Shown here: positions 6,754 through 15,960 of the stretch, piece after piece | How the letters are laid out: each line of letters opens with the position of its first letter | Position numbering within the stretch: the first letter of the stretch is position 1 | Origin: Burkholderia cepacia | GTDB lineage: Bacteria; Pseudomonadota; Gammaproteobacteria; Burkholderiales; Burkholderiaceae | NCBI RefSeq assembly: GCF_001039005.1 | Contig: NZ_LDWR01000015.1 | Span: forward strand, 1 to 64,000 | Reading direction: 5' to 3' | DNA length: 64,000 bases | The notes under the pieces: generated by a model | The model's input: only the letters and a program-made list of their open reading frames with translations | The model's database searches: none | Told to the model about the DNA's origin: nothing | Made by a program: the position numbers and the translations under genes

Positions 6754-8190
6754 ATGTTCCAACGCCCGCCCGCCGTCGCCCCCGGCGAAAAGAACCTCAC
6801 CGTGATGCTCTGGCTCGTTGCGACGGGCTTCTTCATGCAGACGCTCGATTCGACCATCGTCAACACGGCGCTGCCGTCGATGGCCGCGAGCCTCGGCGAA
6901 TCGCCGCTGCGGATGCAGTCGGTCGTGATCGCGTACTCGCTGACGATGGCGGTGATGATCCCCGTGTCGGGCTGGCTCGCCGATACGTTCGGCACGCGAC
7001 GCGTGTTCTTCAGCGCGATCCTGGTGTTCTCGCTCGGCTCGCTGCTGTGCGCGAACGCGCATACGCTGACGCAGCTCGTCGCGTTCCGCGTCGTGCAGGG
7101 GGTCGGCGGCGCGATGCTGCTGCCGGTCGGGCGGCTCGCGGTGCTGCGCACCTTTCCGGCCGAACGCTACCTGTCCGCGCTGTCGTTCGTCGCGATTCCC
7201 GGCCTGATCGGACCGCTGATCGGGCCGACGCTCGGCGGCTGGCTCGTGAAGATCGCGTCGTGGCACTGGATCTTCCTGATCAACGTGCCGGTCGGCGTCG
7301 CGGGCTGCATCGCGACCTTCTATTCGATGCCCGATTCGCGCAACCCGGCCGTCGGCCGCTTCGACCTGAAAGGCTATCTGCTACTGACGATCGGCATGAT
7401 CGCGATCTCGCTGTCGCTCGACGGGCTCGCCGATCTCGGGATGCAGCACGCGGCCGTGCTCGTGCTGCTGATCCTGAGCCTCGCGTGCTTCGTCGCGTAC
7501 GGGCTGTATGCGGTGCGCGCGCCGCAACCGATCTTCTCGCTCGAACTGTTCAGGATCCACACGTTCAGCGTCGGGCTGCTCGGCAACCTGTTCGCGCGGA
7601 TCGGTAGCGGCGCGATGCCGTACCTGATCCCGCTGCTGCTGCAGGTGAGCCTCGGCTACTCGGCGTTCGAGGCCGGGCTGATGATGCTGCCGGTGGCGGC
7701 GGCCGGGATGTTCTCGAAGCGGATCATCACGCGCCTGATCACGCAGCACGGCTACCGCAAGGTGCTGCTCGCGAACACGATCATGGTCGGGGTGATGATG
7801 GCGAGCTTCGCGCTGATGCGCGACACGGTGCCCGTCTGGGTGAAGGTCGTGCATCTTGCGCTGTTCGGCGGCTTCAACTCGATGCAGTTCACGGCGATGA
7901 ACACGCTGACCCTGAAGGATCTCGGCACCGGCGGCGCGAGCAGCGGCAACAGCCTGTTCTCGCTCGTGCAGATGCTGTCGATGAGCCTCGGCGTCACGGT
8001 CGCGGGTGCGCTGCTCGCGACGTTCACCGGCATGCTGCGCACCGTGACGCCGAGCAACACGCTGCCCGCGTTCCATGCGACGTTCATCTGCGTCGGGATC
8101 ATCACGGCCGCATCCGCGTGGATCTTCGCGCAGCTCGCGCCCGAGATCCGCGACACCGCGCGCAAGACCGACCCGTCCGAACGCGCGTGA
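6754..8190 (+). CDS. mdtD: MdtD-like drug/metabolite exporter (MFS, DHA2 group)
   Basis: A 478-residue inner-membrane protein with about 14 hydrophobic segments. It carries DHA2 hallmarks: LDSTIVNTALPSM in helix 1, the loop motif GWLADTFGTRR (about residues 70-80) and the antiporter-type stretch PGLIGPLIGPTLGG. It closely resembles E. coli MdtD along the N-terminal half by eye (FFMQTLDSTIVNTALPSMA). Such proteins export drugs, iron-citrate or other metabolites using the proton gradient. It is a single-gene unit, and the actual substrate cannot be inferred from its neighbours. Confidence 0.85.
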   Translation: MFQRPPAVAPGEKNLTVMLWLVATGFFMQTLDSTIVNTALPSMAASLGESPLRMQSVVIAYSLTMAVMIPVSGWLADTFGTRRVFFSAILVFSLGSLLCANAHTLTQLVAFRVVQGVGGAMLLPVGRLAVLRTFPAERYLSALSFVAIPGLIGPLIGPTLGGWLVKIASWHWIFLINVPVGVAGCIATFYSMPDSRNPAVGRFDLKGYLLLTIGMIAISLSLDGLADLGMQHAAVLVLLILSLACFVAYGLYAVRAPQPIFSLELFRIHTFSVGLLGNLFARIGSGAMPYLIPLLLQVSLGYSAFEAGLMMLPVAAAGMFSKRIITRLITQHGYRKVLLANTIMVGVMMASFALMRDTVPVWVKVVHLALFGGFNSMQFTAMNTLTLKDLGTGGASSGNSLFSLVQMLSMSLGVTVAGALLATFTGMLRTVTPSNTLPAFHATFICVGIITAASAWIFAQLAPEIRDTARKTDPSERA

Positions 8191-8369
8191 CGCGCGGCGC
8201 GCGCCGAACCGGAACGGTGCGCACCATGACGGTGCAACGCGCCCCTGCGATGCACCCGCCGTGCGCCGCGTGGCGGCCGCGACGGGCTGCCGCACGGGGC
8301 AGGATGTCGTGCATGCTTCTTGCTCGCCTATTCTCTAGGTAAACTGGCAGTCTTCCTTCGGCCGACATC

Positions 8370-9644
8370 ATGAGCATGATCGACATCGATCCCCCTGGCT
8401 TTCAGCCGCCCCGCCCCGTCGCCGGTGACGACGGGAACCGGCGCACCGTGCTGTATGGCAGCTACACGGTGTTCAGCGTGTTCCAGCCCGTTTTTTCCGT
8501 GTCGCACCGCCGCGCGATCGGCTATCACGCATCGCTGCGCGCGCACGACGAGGAAAGCCGCCAGGTGGCCTCGCACGAGGTGTTCACGCAGGCGGCGCGG
8601 CGCGGCGACCTGCTCGAGCTCGGCCGGCTCGCCGAATCGCTGCATCTCGGCAACTTCCATGCGTTCGACAGCCACGACGAATGGCTCTTCCTGAGCCTGC
8701 ATCCGGCCGCGCTGATGGACACCGTCTACGGCGACGCGCTGCTCGCGAACCTGAAAGCGCTCGGGCTGCCGCCGCACCGCGTGGTGCTCGAGGTGCCGGA
8801 ACAGGCGGGCGGCGAGACGCCGCGCTACGCGGCGATCGTCGACGGGCTGCGCAAGGCCGGTTTCCTGATCGCACTCGTCGGTTTCGGCGCGAAGCATTCG
8901 AACATCGACCGCGTGTGGCACCTGCATCCCGATATCGTCACGCTCGACCGAGGCATCCTTGCGCAAGCGAGTGAGCACTCGCATCTCGAACGCGTGCTGC
9001 CGGGGCTCGTGTCGCTGCTGCACGAATCCGGCCAGCTCGTGCTGATGGGCGGGCTCGCGACCGAGCGCGACGCGCTGATCGCGCTCGAGTGCGACGTCGA
9101 CTTCGTGCAGGGCCAGTATTTCGCGGGGCCGAGCGTCGACCCCGTGCAGCCGCAGGCCGCCGCGGGCAGCATGGATACGCTGTCGGCCGCGCTGCGGCTG
9201 CGCGTCGCGCAGCGCGAGCGCACCCAGGCGGAACGGCTCGCGCCGTACGTCGCCGCGCTCGAGGAAGCGAGCCAGAAGCTCAGCGCAGGCGCGCCGCTCA
9301 CCGATGCGGCCGCCGCCGTGCTCGGGCTGCCCGAAACCGCGCGCTGCTTCCTGCTCGACGCGTCGGGCCGCCAGATCGGCGACAACGTGCTGGCACGCGG
9401 TAGCGTCTCGCAGCGCGCCAAGCGCTTCCGGCCGCTGCTGCATTCCGAGGGGGCGAGCTGGGAGCGCCGCCCGTACTTCATCGACGCGATGCGCGCGCCG
9501 GGCCGCGTGCACCTGACGTCGCCCTACCTGTCGATCAACGAGGCGCACCTGTGCGTGACCGCGTCGATCGCGGCACCCGTCGCGACCGGCATGCAGGTGC
9601 TCTGCGTCGACATCAACTGGGAAGCGGCGCTCAACCGCGAATGA
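8370..9644 (+). CDS. Degenerate EAL-domain protein with C-terminal sensor-like region
   Basis: A 424-residue soluble protein. Residues 30-265 follow the EAL c-di-GMP phosphodiesterase fold: the start FQPVFSVSHRRAIGY, LEVPE, a degenerate IALVGFGAKHSN and the end FVQGQYFAGP. Key catalytic residues are lost: the EAL signature reads HAS (residues 53-55), the DDFG acids are replaced by VGFG, and the late Glu motif reads LMGGLAT. It is therefore probably not an active phosphodiesterase and may act as a c-di-GMP or protein-binding module. Residues 280-424 (PYVAALEEASQKL, then YFIDAMRAPGRVHLTSPYLS) look like a PDC/Cache-type sensor lacking membrane segments. It stands alone. Confidence 0.75.
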   Translation: MSMIDIDPPGFQPPRPVAGDDGNRRTVLYGSYTVFSVFQPVFSVSHRRAIGYHASLRAHDEESRQVASHEVFTQAARRGDLLELGRLAESLHLGNFHAFDSHDEWLFLSLHPAALMDTVYGDALLANLKALGLPPHRVVLEVPEQAGGETPRYAAIVDGLRKAGFLIALVGFGAKHSNIDRVWHLHPDIVTLDRGILAQASEHSHLERVLPGLVSLLHESGQLVLMGGLATERDALIALECDVDFVQGQYFAGPSVDPVQPQAAAGSMDTLSAALRLRVAQRERTQAERLAPYVAALEEASQKLSAGAPLTDAAAAVLGLPETARCFLLDASGRQIGDNVLARGSVSQRAKRFRPLLHSEGASWERRPYFIDAMRAPGRVHLTSPYLSINEAHLCVTASIAAPVATGMQVLCVDINWEAALNRE

Positions 9645-9663
9645 ACGCGCCGGCGCGCCGCAT

Positions 9664-10269
9664 TCACGCGGCGCCGGCCTCCTTGCGCACGATCAGCCGG
9701 TGCACGCGCTTGCCGGACGAAGCGCTGACGACCTCATGCTCGTCGATCACGCGTATGCCGGCGCCGAGCGCCGCATGCATCCGCGCCGAGTCGAGCGGCG
9801 TATAGAGGCGGCCGCGCTCGTCGCGCAACACGCCGTTTCCGGCTACCCGCCAGCTCAGGTACAACGTGCCGCCCGGCATCAGCAGATCGGCCAGCCGCGC
9901 GGCGGCCGCCGACGCGTCAGCCTGTTCGAGGTGCATGACGACCGTTTCGCACAGCACGTTGCGAAACGCGCCGGACGGCACGCCGGCCAGCGCCGGCAAC
10001 GCGGCCAGTTCGAAGGTCAGGTCCGGATGGTGCCTCCGCGCCTCGTCTAGCAGTGCAGTGCTCGCGTCGTAGCCGCGCACATCGAAGCCGCGCGAAGCGA
10101 GCCAGGCCGTGTCGCGCCCCGCTCCGCAGCCGACGTCCGCAGTCGGTCCGGGCGAGAAATGCTGTTCGAGCAGCGCGTACATGTCGTCGGGGGCGGCCTG
10201 GTCGAGCCAGTCCTGCGCGTATTGCGCGGCATGGGCATCGTAGGCGTCGAGAGTCGGGCGATCCACCAT
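9664..10269 (-). CDS. Class I SAM-dependent methyltransferase
   Basis: A 201-residue cytoplasmic methyltransferase. Motif I, TADVGCGAGRDTAWLASRGF (residues 43-62), binds S-adenosylmethionine, and VRGYDAS holds the acidic residue that contacts the ribose. Motifs around ETVVMHLEQ and LLMPGGTLYLSW fit the Rossmann-type core. The substrate is unknown; the family ranges from ubiquinone-type to small-molecule methyltransferases. The ATG at 10269 begins directly before the fold. It lies between the convergent EAL-like gene and the PanE/Mpo1 pair. Confidence 0.8.
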   Translation of the reverse strand: MVDRPTLDAYDAHAAQYAQDWLDQAAPDDMYALLEQHFSPGPTADVGCGAGRDTAWLASRGFDVRGYDASTALLDEARRHHPDLTFELAALPALAGVPSGAFRNVLCETVVMHLEQADASAAAARLADLLMPGGTLYLSWRVAGNGVLRDERGRLYTPLDSARMHAALGAGIRVIDEHEVVSASSGKRVHRLIVRKEAGAA

Positions 10270-10378
10270 GGTGATTGCTCCGCATAGGCGTCGTATGGCG
10301 CACCTCGCATCTTAGCCGTTGCGCGACTGAAGTGACGTTGCGCCACCCCACCGGCGCGACGGCCGGTCAATCCCGCCG

Positions 10379-11425
10379 CTATGCGGCCCGCACGTCGCCC
10401 GCGCGCGGCGCCTGCGCGGTCAGCTCGGCCCACAGCGCATCGCCGTGCCACGTCGGGCGCGCCGCAGCGCTTTCCGCGTCGTGGACCAGCGCACACAGCC
10501 GCGCATTGACGGGCGCCTGCGCGCCGAAGCGCGCGGCCAGCCGCACGACCTCGCCGTTGATCCACTCGACTTCCGTCGCACGGCGCGCCGCGAGATCGTC
10601 GGACATCGACGAACGCGCGAGCGGATCGATCGCGAGCATCCGGCCGCCGAGCACGCGAAACGCGGTATCGGGAAGCTCGAGCACGGTCGGGATCCACGCA
10701 GCCGGCAACGGCGTCAGCCGCGCGGGCCGGATCGCGGCACGCGCCAGCCAGTGCAGCGCTTCGCGCTGCGCGAGCGCGACGCAGCGCCGGTACGCGCGTT
10801 GCGCGAGTTCGTCGCGCAGCGGCAGGTTCGCGAGCGCATTGACTGCGTTGTTCAGGTTGAGCAGCAGCTTCGCCCACTGCACGGCCGGCATGTTGCGATG
10901 CAGCGCGAGCGGCAGCCCGGCACGCGCGAATGCGCCGGCGAACGGTTGCAGCGCGGGCGACGCGTCGGCCGCGAGCGCACCGGCCGAACCCTGGTGAAAT
11001 GCGCCGGGCTCGCGCTCGATCACGTTGAACGGCACCATGCCGGCCAGTACGGTCGCTTGTGGCAGCGCGTCGCGCAGCACGTCGGCGTTGTGCAGGCCGT
11101 TCTGGAAACTGATCACGACCGTGCCGGGCCGCAGCACGCCGGCGAGCTGCACCGCGGCATCGCGCGTCGCGGCCGACTTCACCGCGACGAGCACGAGCCG
11201 CGCGGTAGCCGCGGCCGCCGGATCGGTCGAGAACGCGACATCGGCCGGCGCGAGCGTCGCGCGATAGCCGCGCTGGTCGGTCAGCGTGAGCCCGTGCAGA
11301 TGAATCGCGTCGCCAATCCGCGCGCGGCCGACGAGCGTGACGTCCGCACCGGCCGCCGCGAGCCGGCCGCCGAGATAACAGCCGACGGCGCCCGCGCCGA
11401 ACACGCAGACCGGCGCGTCAGACAT
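10379..11425 (-). CDS. panE: 2-dehydropantoate 2-reductase (ketopantoate reductase family)
   Basis: A 348-residue NADPH-dependent reductase. The N-terminus VCVFGAGAVGCYLGGRL is the GxGxxG Rossmann motif; VAVKSAAT and ISFQNGLHNADVL match the family core, and the C-terminal helical domain includes KLLLNLNNAVNALANLP. Ketopantoate reductase makes pantoate for coenzyme A synthesis. A second family member lies at 54341, so one of the two may have another substrate; this one is the more PanE-like of the two by eye. Its start overlaps the stop of the upstream Mpo1-family gene by 8 bp, so the two are probably co-translated. Confidence 0.8.
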   Translation of the reverse strand: MSDAPVCVFGAGAVGCYLGGRLAAAGADVTLVGRARIGDAIHLHGLTLTDQRGYRATLAPADVAFSTDPAAAATARLVLVAVKSAATRDAAVQLAGVLRPGTVVISFQNGLHNADVLRDALPQATVLAGMVPFNVIEREPGAFHQGSAGALAADASPALQPFAGAFARAGLPLALHRNMPAVQWAKLLLNLNNAVNALANLPLRDELAQRAYRRCVALAQREALHWLARAAIRPARLTPLPAAWIPTVLELPDTAFRVLGGRMLAIDPLARSSMSDDLAARRATEVEWINGEVVRLAARFGAQAPVNARLCALVHDAESAAARPTWHGDALWAELTAQAPRAGDVRAA

Positions 11426-11942
11426 GCGAGTGCGCGCCGCCGTGTACGGGGCCGGCCCGCCGCTCGACTTCGCGGCGCACGTCGCCGCGCAGTCCCGCGA
11501 AGAACGCGACTTCGGCGACGACGAACAGCGGCCCGACCATCAGGCCGACCAAGTCGTCGACGAACGCGGGCTTGCGCCCTTCGAACCAGTGCCCGACGAA
11601 CTGCACGATCCAGCCGACGACGAACGCGCCGATGCCGATCGCGAGCCATTGCGCGGTCGGCAGCAATGCGAGCGCCTGCGCGGCCCACAGGCCGAGCGCG
11701 AACAGCGCGGTCATCACGATCCCGAACCGCAGGTCGAGACGCAGGTAGAACGCCGCGAACGCGACGGCAAGCAGCAGCGCCGGCGACAGCGCGACGCCGG
11801 CCAGCATCCCGATCGCCGGCCGCGACAACAGCACCTCGACCGCGAACACGATCATCGGGATCCCGACCAGATGCGTCGCGATGTTGCGCGCGTCGCGATG
11901 GTAGGCCGCATACTGGGAAAGGTGGTCTTCGAGCGTCTTCAT
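11418..11942 (-). CDS. Mpo1/DUF962 family membrane protein
   Basis: A 174-residue protein with about four hydrophobic segments. The family signature is clear: HLSQYAAYHRDARNIATHL near the N-terminus and IVQFVGHWFEGRKPA in the middle, providing the conserved histidines. The yeast homologue Mpo1 is an Fe(II) dioxygenase that shortens 2-hydroxy fatty acids by alpha-oxidation; bacterial members are mostly untested. I chose the ATG at 11942 (MKTLEDHLSQ). The gene ends inside panE (8-bp overlap), forming a two-gene unit. It is divergent from a Crp/Fnr regulator, with about 80 bp between starts. Confidence 0.82.
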   Translation of the reverse strand: MKTLEDHLSQYAAYHRDARNIATHLVGIPMIVFAVEVLLSRPAIGMLAGVALSPALLLAVAFAAFYLRLDLRFGIVMTALFALGLWAAQALALLPTAQWLAIGIGAFVVGWIVQFVGHWFEGRKPAFVDDLVGLMVGPLFVVAEVAFFAGLRGDVRREVERRAGPVHGGAHSHV

Positions 11943-12023
11943 GGCGTCTCCTGGTCGGTCGTTGAGCGCTATGATGCGCGTCACGCCCGAGAACCTCTGT
12001 CAGCTACCCGACATCGCGTGCCC

Positions 12024-12731
12024 ATGCCCTCGTCGCTCGCCCCCTACCTGCCGCAGATCGAAGCGAACCCGTGGTTCGCCGCGCTGCCGCCCGCGTTGCG
12101 CGCGGACCTGCTCGCCGGTGCGGCGCTGCGCCGCCTGCCGGTCGGCCACGCGCTGTTCCGGCGCGGCGACCCGCCGTGCGGGCTGTACGCGGTACTGGCC
12201 GGTTCACTCACGATAGGTGCGGTCGACCCGCAGGGCAAGGAAGCGCTGCTGACGGTGGCCGAGCCGGTCACCTGGTTCGGCGAGATCGCGCTGTTCGACG
12301 GCCAGCCGCGCACGCACGACGCGATCGCGCTCGACGATGCGCTGCTGCTGCACGTTCCGCAGGCCGCGCTGCTCGCGATTCTCGACGCGACGCCGCAATA
12401 CTGGCGGCAATTCGCGCTGCTGATGGCGCAAAAGCTGCGCCTGAGCTTCCTGACCGTCGAAGCGATGAGCGTGATGCCGGCCGCGCAGCGGCTCGCCGCC
12501 CGCCTGCTGATGATCGCCGACGGCTACGGCGGCATCAGCGCCGGGCGCACGCGCGTCCGGCTGTCGCAGGAAACCCTCGCGTCGATGCTGTCGCTGACGC
12601 GACAGACCACCAACCAGTTGCTGAAGGCACTGCAGGCCGACGGCATCGTGCGCCTGCATGTCGGAGAAATCGAGCTCGTCGACGTCGACGCGCTGCGCCG
12701 CGCGAGCGGGCTCGGCGACACGCCGCGTTGA
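12024..12731 (+). CDS. Crp/Fnr-family transcriptional regulator
   Basis: A 235-residue regulator with an N-terminal cyclic-nucleotide-binding-type beta barrel (residues 15-125; GHALFRRGDPPCGLYAVLAG, WFGEIALFDGQPRTHDA) and a C-terminal winged helix with recognition helix in LSQETLASMLSLTRQTTNQL (residues about 180-199). It lacks the N-terminal cysteine cluster of Fnr, so it does not look like an oxygen-sensing FeS protein. It is divergent from the Mpo1/panE pair and may control it. The ATG at 12024 was chosen to give the usual family length. Confidence 0.85.
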   Translation: MPSSLAPYLPQIEANPWFAALPPALRADLLAGAALRRLPVGHALFRRGDPPCGLYAVLAGSLTIGAVDPQGKEALLTVAEPVTWFGEIALFDGQPRTHDAIALDDALLLHVPQAALLAILDATPQYWRQFALLMAQKLRLSFLTVEAMSVMPAAQRLAARLLMIADGYGGISAGRTRVRLSQETLASMLSLTRQTTNQLLKALQADGIVRLHVGEIELVDVDALRRASGLGDTPR

Positions 12732-12763
12732 GGCCGCCGCCCGGCGGCCTGCTTCACGCCGGC

Positions 12764-13540
12764 CTATTGGTGCGTGTATTGCGCGCCGCCGTCCGCATCG
12801 ATCACGACACCGCTCAGATACGACGCTCGGGCGGACGCGAGGAACACGACGAGATCCGCCATTTCCTCGGGTTTGGCCGGCCGGCCGAACGGCAAGTCGG
12901 CCAGCAGCTCGCGCCAGCGCGCGCGATCGCCGAACCGGGCCTCCGCGCGCGATTCGTAAAGACGAACCAGCCGGTCCGTCTCCGTCGGTCCGGGGTTCAC
13001 GCCCACGACGCGCACGCCCTTGCGCGCGGTATGGCCACCCGTGGCGCGCGTGAACGCGATGAGCGCCGCGTTCGCCATCGATCCGCAGATGTAGTCGTAG
13101 CGGGGCGCGGCGCCCGCCATCCCGATCACGTTGACGATCACGCCCGAGCCTCGCTCCAGCATCGCCGGAAGCGCCTGCCGCGTCGCATTGATGTAGCCGT
13201 ACACCTTGACGTCCCACGATGAGCGCCATGTCGCGTCGTCGACGTGGTCGAGCCCGCCGCCGGGAATCGCGCCGGCGTTGTTGATCACGATGTCGGCGTC
13301 GGCGATGTGCTGGCCCAGGACATCGCTGTTCGACGCGATCGACAGATCGAGCGCGAAACCATCGATGCGGCCCGGATGCTTCGCGCGCAGCGACCGCAGC
13401 GCGGCATCCACCGTGGCCGCGTGACTGCCGATGATCGTGACGTGCGCGCCCTCTTCCGCCAGCCGCTCGGCACACGCGTAGCCGATTCCGCGAGATCCGC
13501 CCGTGATTACCGCATGCTTCCGGTCAAGCTCCAGATTCAT
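12764..13540 (-). CDS. SDR-family oxidoreductase with atypical catalytic motif
   Basis: A 258-residue short-chain dehydrogenase. The cofactor motif VITGGSRGIGYACAERLAEE (residues 11-30) and NNAG (87-90) are typical, and the end YLSGVVIDADGG is a normal SDR tail. The usual YxxxK motif reads Y150-I-C-G-S154 (RYDYICGSMANAAL), and the catalytic Ser region is VNVIGMAG, so the Ser-Tyr-Lys triad is not canonical. It may use another mechanism or mainly bind nucleotide. An AGGAG sequence sits 8-12 nt upstream of the ATG at 13540, supporting that start. The substrate is unknown. Confidence 0.78.
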   Translation of the reverse strand: MNLELDRKHAVITGGSRGIGYACAERLAEEGAHVTIIGSHAATVDAALRSLRAKHPGRIDGFALDLSIASNSDVLGQHIADADIVINNAGAIPGGGLDHVDDATWRSSWDVKVYGYINATRQALPAMLERGSGVIVNVIGMAGAAPRYDYICGSMANAALIAFTRATGGHTARKGVRVVGVNPGPTETDRLVRLYESRAEARFGDRARWRELLADLPFGRPAKPEEMADLVVFLASARASYLSGVVIDADGGAQYTHQ

Positions 13541-13673
13541 TGCCGATGCTCCTTTCGAATGCGTTGGGGGTTGCCGCCATGCCGTTCGTCGAGCCGCATG
13601 TCGACGAGCGTACGTCAACGCGCGTTCACGTCGATGTCCTTCGCGTGACGCGTCGCAGCCGGATTCCGGGCAA

Positions 13674-13703
13674 TAAAAAAGCCTCCACGAGGGAGGCTTT
13701 TCA
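13674..13703 (-). terminator. Rho-independent terminator of sodB
   Basis: Stem AAGCCTCC / GGGAGGCTT around a short ACGA loop, followed on the minus strand by a T-run (the A-run at 13674-13679). It lies about 70 bp past the sodB stop codon and before the divergent SDR start. Confidence 0.85.
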
Positions 13704-13772
13704 GACCGGCTGCGGCGCTGTCCATTCGGATAGCCGAACGTGATCGCCGTTTCCAGCGTGTCCTGACAGACC

Positions 13773-14351
13773 TTACGCGAAGTTCTTCGCTGCGAAGTCC
13801 CAGTTCACGATGTTCCAGAACGCTTCGACGAACTTCGGACGTGCGTTGCGGTAGTCGATGTAGTACGCGTGTTCCCACACGTCGATCGTCAGCAGCGCCT
13901 TGTCGGCGGTCGTCAGCGGCGTGGCGGCGTTGCTCGTCGACACGATGTCGAGCGAACCGTCCGCCTTCTTCACGAGCCATGCCCAGCCCGAACCGAACGT
14001 ACCGACCGCAGCCTTCGTGAACGCTTCCTTGAATGCGTCGTACGAGCCCCACTTCGCGTTGATCGCGTCGCCCAGCGCGCCCGTCGGTGCGCCGCCGCCG
14101 TTCGGCGACAGGCTGTTCCAGAAGAACGTGTGGTTCCAGATTTGCGCGGCGTTGTTGAAGATGCCGCCCGACGACTTCTTGACGATCTCTTCCAGCGACA
14201 GGTTCTCGAATTCCGTGCCCGGGATCAGATTGTTCAGGTTCGTCACATAAGCCTGATGATGCTTGCCGTAGTGGTACTGGATCGTCTCGAGCGAGATGGT
14301 CGGCGCGAGTGCGTCTTCAGCGTACGGGAGCGGCGGGAGCGTATGAGCCAT
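13773..14351 (-). CDS. sodB: Iron superoxide dismutase
   Basis: A 192-residue cytoplasmic superoxide dismutase that converts superoxide to hydrogen peroxide and oxygen. The metal ligands are visible: His27 in [12 protein letters not shown], His in [12 protein letters not shown], and Asp and His in [12 protein letters not shown]. The pattern is Fe-type ([23 protein letters not shown]). The start at 14351 gives [10 protein letters not shown], the normal N-terminus. It lies downstream of xseA on the same strand, separated by 226 bp, so it probably has its own promoter. A strong hairpin terminator follows. Confidence 0.97.
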   Translation of the reverse strand: MAHTLPPLPYAEDALAPTISLETIQYHYGKHHQAYVTNLNNLIPGTEFENLSLEEIVKKSSGGIFNNAAQIWNHTFFWNSLSPNGGGAPTGALGDAINAKWGSYDAFKEAFTKAAVGTFGSGWAWLVKKADGSLDIVSTSNAATPLTTADKALLTIDVWEHAYYIDYRNARPKFVEAFWNIVNWDFAAKNFA

Positions 14352-14577
14352 GGCGATTCCTTCGTTGAGTATGTAGGGGGGCTTGTGTTGAATGCTGCCG
14401 AGCGTCCGATTGTAGGCGAGGACGAATAACCCCGCAAACTCACGGGCCATTTATCCGCGGTATGCGGAAAAGCGATGTTTGCGCATCGTCCGGCAGGACG
14501 AACCGACGATGCGCGGCGTCCGTTCCCGTGCTTCGCGCGTGCGTTGCGGGACCTGCGTTTCGCTTACGCCGGCCCGC

Positions 14578-15960
14578 TCAGATCGTATCGGTCAAGCGCG
14601 GCTGCACGTCGGCGAGCGATACGTCGGCCGAACCTTCGGCCAGATGCACGGTCAGGCGGCGCTGCGGCTTCAGCGCGCTCGGCGCGCGCACCGCGCGGCC
14701 GGTCTGCGCGTCGATGAGCGCCGCATAACCGCGCTCGAGCGTGCGCTGCGGGCTCAGCACTTCGAGCCGTGCCGCACAGGCTGACACACGTGCCGTGTCG
14801 CGTTCGTGACGGCGCTGCAACGCAACCGCGAGACGCTGCGACAGCCCCGCGAGCGCCAGGCGCGCCTGCGACGGATCGGGCCGCGCGCGCTGCCAGCGCA
14901 ACTGCGCGAGCGCAAAACGCGCGCGCGCGTCGCGCACCGGCCGCGAGGCCGCCGATGCGAGCCGCACCGCGAGCTGCTCGACATGCGTGCGCTGCCGCTG
15001 CAGCCGCTCGGCCGGGCTCACGAGCCGGCGCGCGAGCCAGTCGAGCTGCTGCGCACGCTGTTCCAGCATGCGTTCGATGCCGCGCGCAAGCGCACGCTGG
15101 CGCTCGTCCACCTCGCGCAGCAGCAGCGCGCGCTGCGGGCTCGCGAGCTCGGCCGCACCGGTCGGCGTCGGCGCGCGCAGGTCGGCCGCGAAGTCCGCGA
15201 TCGTGAAATCGGTTTCGTGCCCGACGCCGCTGACGACCGGCAGCTCGCTCGCCGCGATCGCGCGCGCCAGCGCTTCGTCGTTGAACGACCACAAATCCTC
15301 GATCGAGCCGCCGCCGCGGCAGACCAGCAACACATCGACCTCGCGCCGCGCATTCGCGGCCTGGACGGCCGCGACGAGCTTTTCGGCGGAACCGGCGCCC
15401 TGCACGGGCGCCGGATAGACGATCACCGGGATGTGCGGCGCGCGGCGCGCGAGCGTCGTCAGCACGTCGCGCAACGCGGCGGCCTGCAGCGACGTGACGA
15501 TGCCGATCGCGCGCGGGTGGGCCGGCAGCGGCCGCTTGCGCTCGGGCGCGAACAGCCCCTCGCTCTCGAGTTGCGCCTTCAGCCGCAGGAACGCCTCGTA
15601 CAGGCGCCCCTGCCCGGTGCGCCGCACGGCCTCGACGTTGAGCTGGACTTCACCGCGCGGCTCGTACATCGTGACGACCGCGCGCACCTCGATCCGGTCG
15701 CCTTCGCGCGGCGTGAACTCCGCGTATTGCGCACGGCCGCGGAACATCACGCAGCGCATCTGCGCCTGCTGGTCCTTGATCGAGAAATACCAGTGGCCGC
15801 TCGCGGCACGCGTGAAATTCGACACTTCGCCCGATATCCACAGCAGCGGAAACGAGCGCTCGAGCATCGTCGAAATCGCGCGATTGAGCGCCGAAACGGG
15901 AATCACTTCGTCACCGCCGCGCGTCGCGCCGGGTGCGGAAAAAGGAGAGTCGGGAAGCAT
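14578..15960 (-). CDS. xseA: Exodeoxyribonuclease VII large subunit
   Basis: A 460-residue subunit of exonuclease VII, which degrades single-stranded DNA into oligonucleotides and acts in repair. An N-terminal OB fold ([40 protein letters not shown]) is followed by the catalytic region ([58 protein letters not shown]) and a long basic helical part (about 290-430). I chose the ATG at 15960 ([11 protein letters not shown]). The small subunit XseB is not in the window. Confidence 0.95.
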   Translation of the reverse strand: MLPDSPFSAPGATRGGDEVIPVSALNRAISTMLERSFPLLWISGEVSNFTRAASGHWYFSIKDQQAQMRCVMFRGRAQYAEFTPREGDRIEVRAVVTMYEPRGEVQLNVEAVRRTGQGRLYEAFLRLKAQLESEGLFAPERKRPLPAHPRAIGIVTSLQAAALRDVLTTLARRAPHIPVIVYPAPVQGAGSAEKLVAAVQAANARREVDVLLVCRGGGSIEDLWSFNDEALARAIAASELPVVSGVGHETDFTIADFAADLRAPTPTGAAELASPQRALLLREVDERQRALARGIERMLEQRAQQLDWLARRLVSPAERLQRQRTHVEQLAVRLASAASRPVRDARARFALAQLRWQRARPDPSQARLALAGLSQRLAVALQRRHERDTARVSACAARLEVLSPQRTLERGYAALIDAQTGRAVRAPSALKPQRRLTVHLAEGSADVSLADVQPRLTDTI

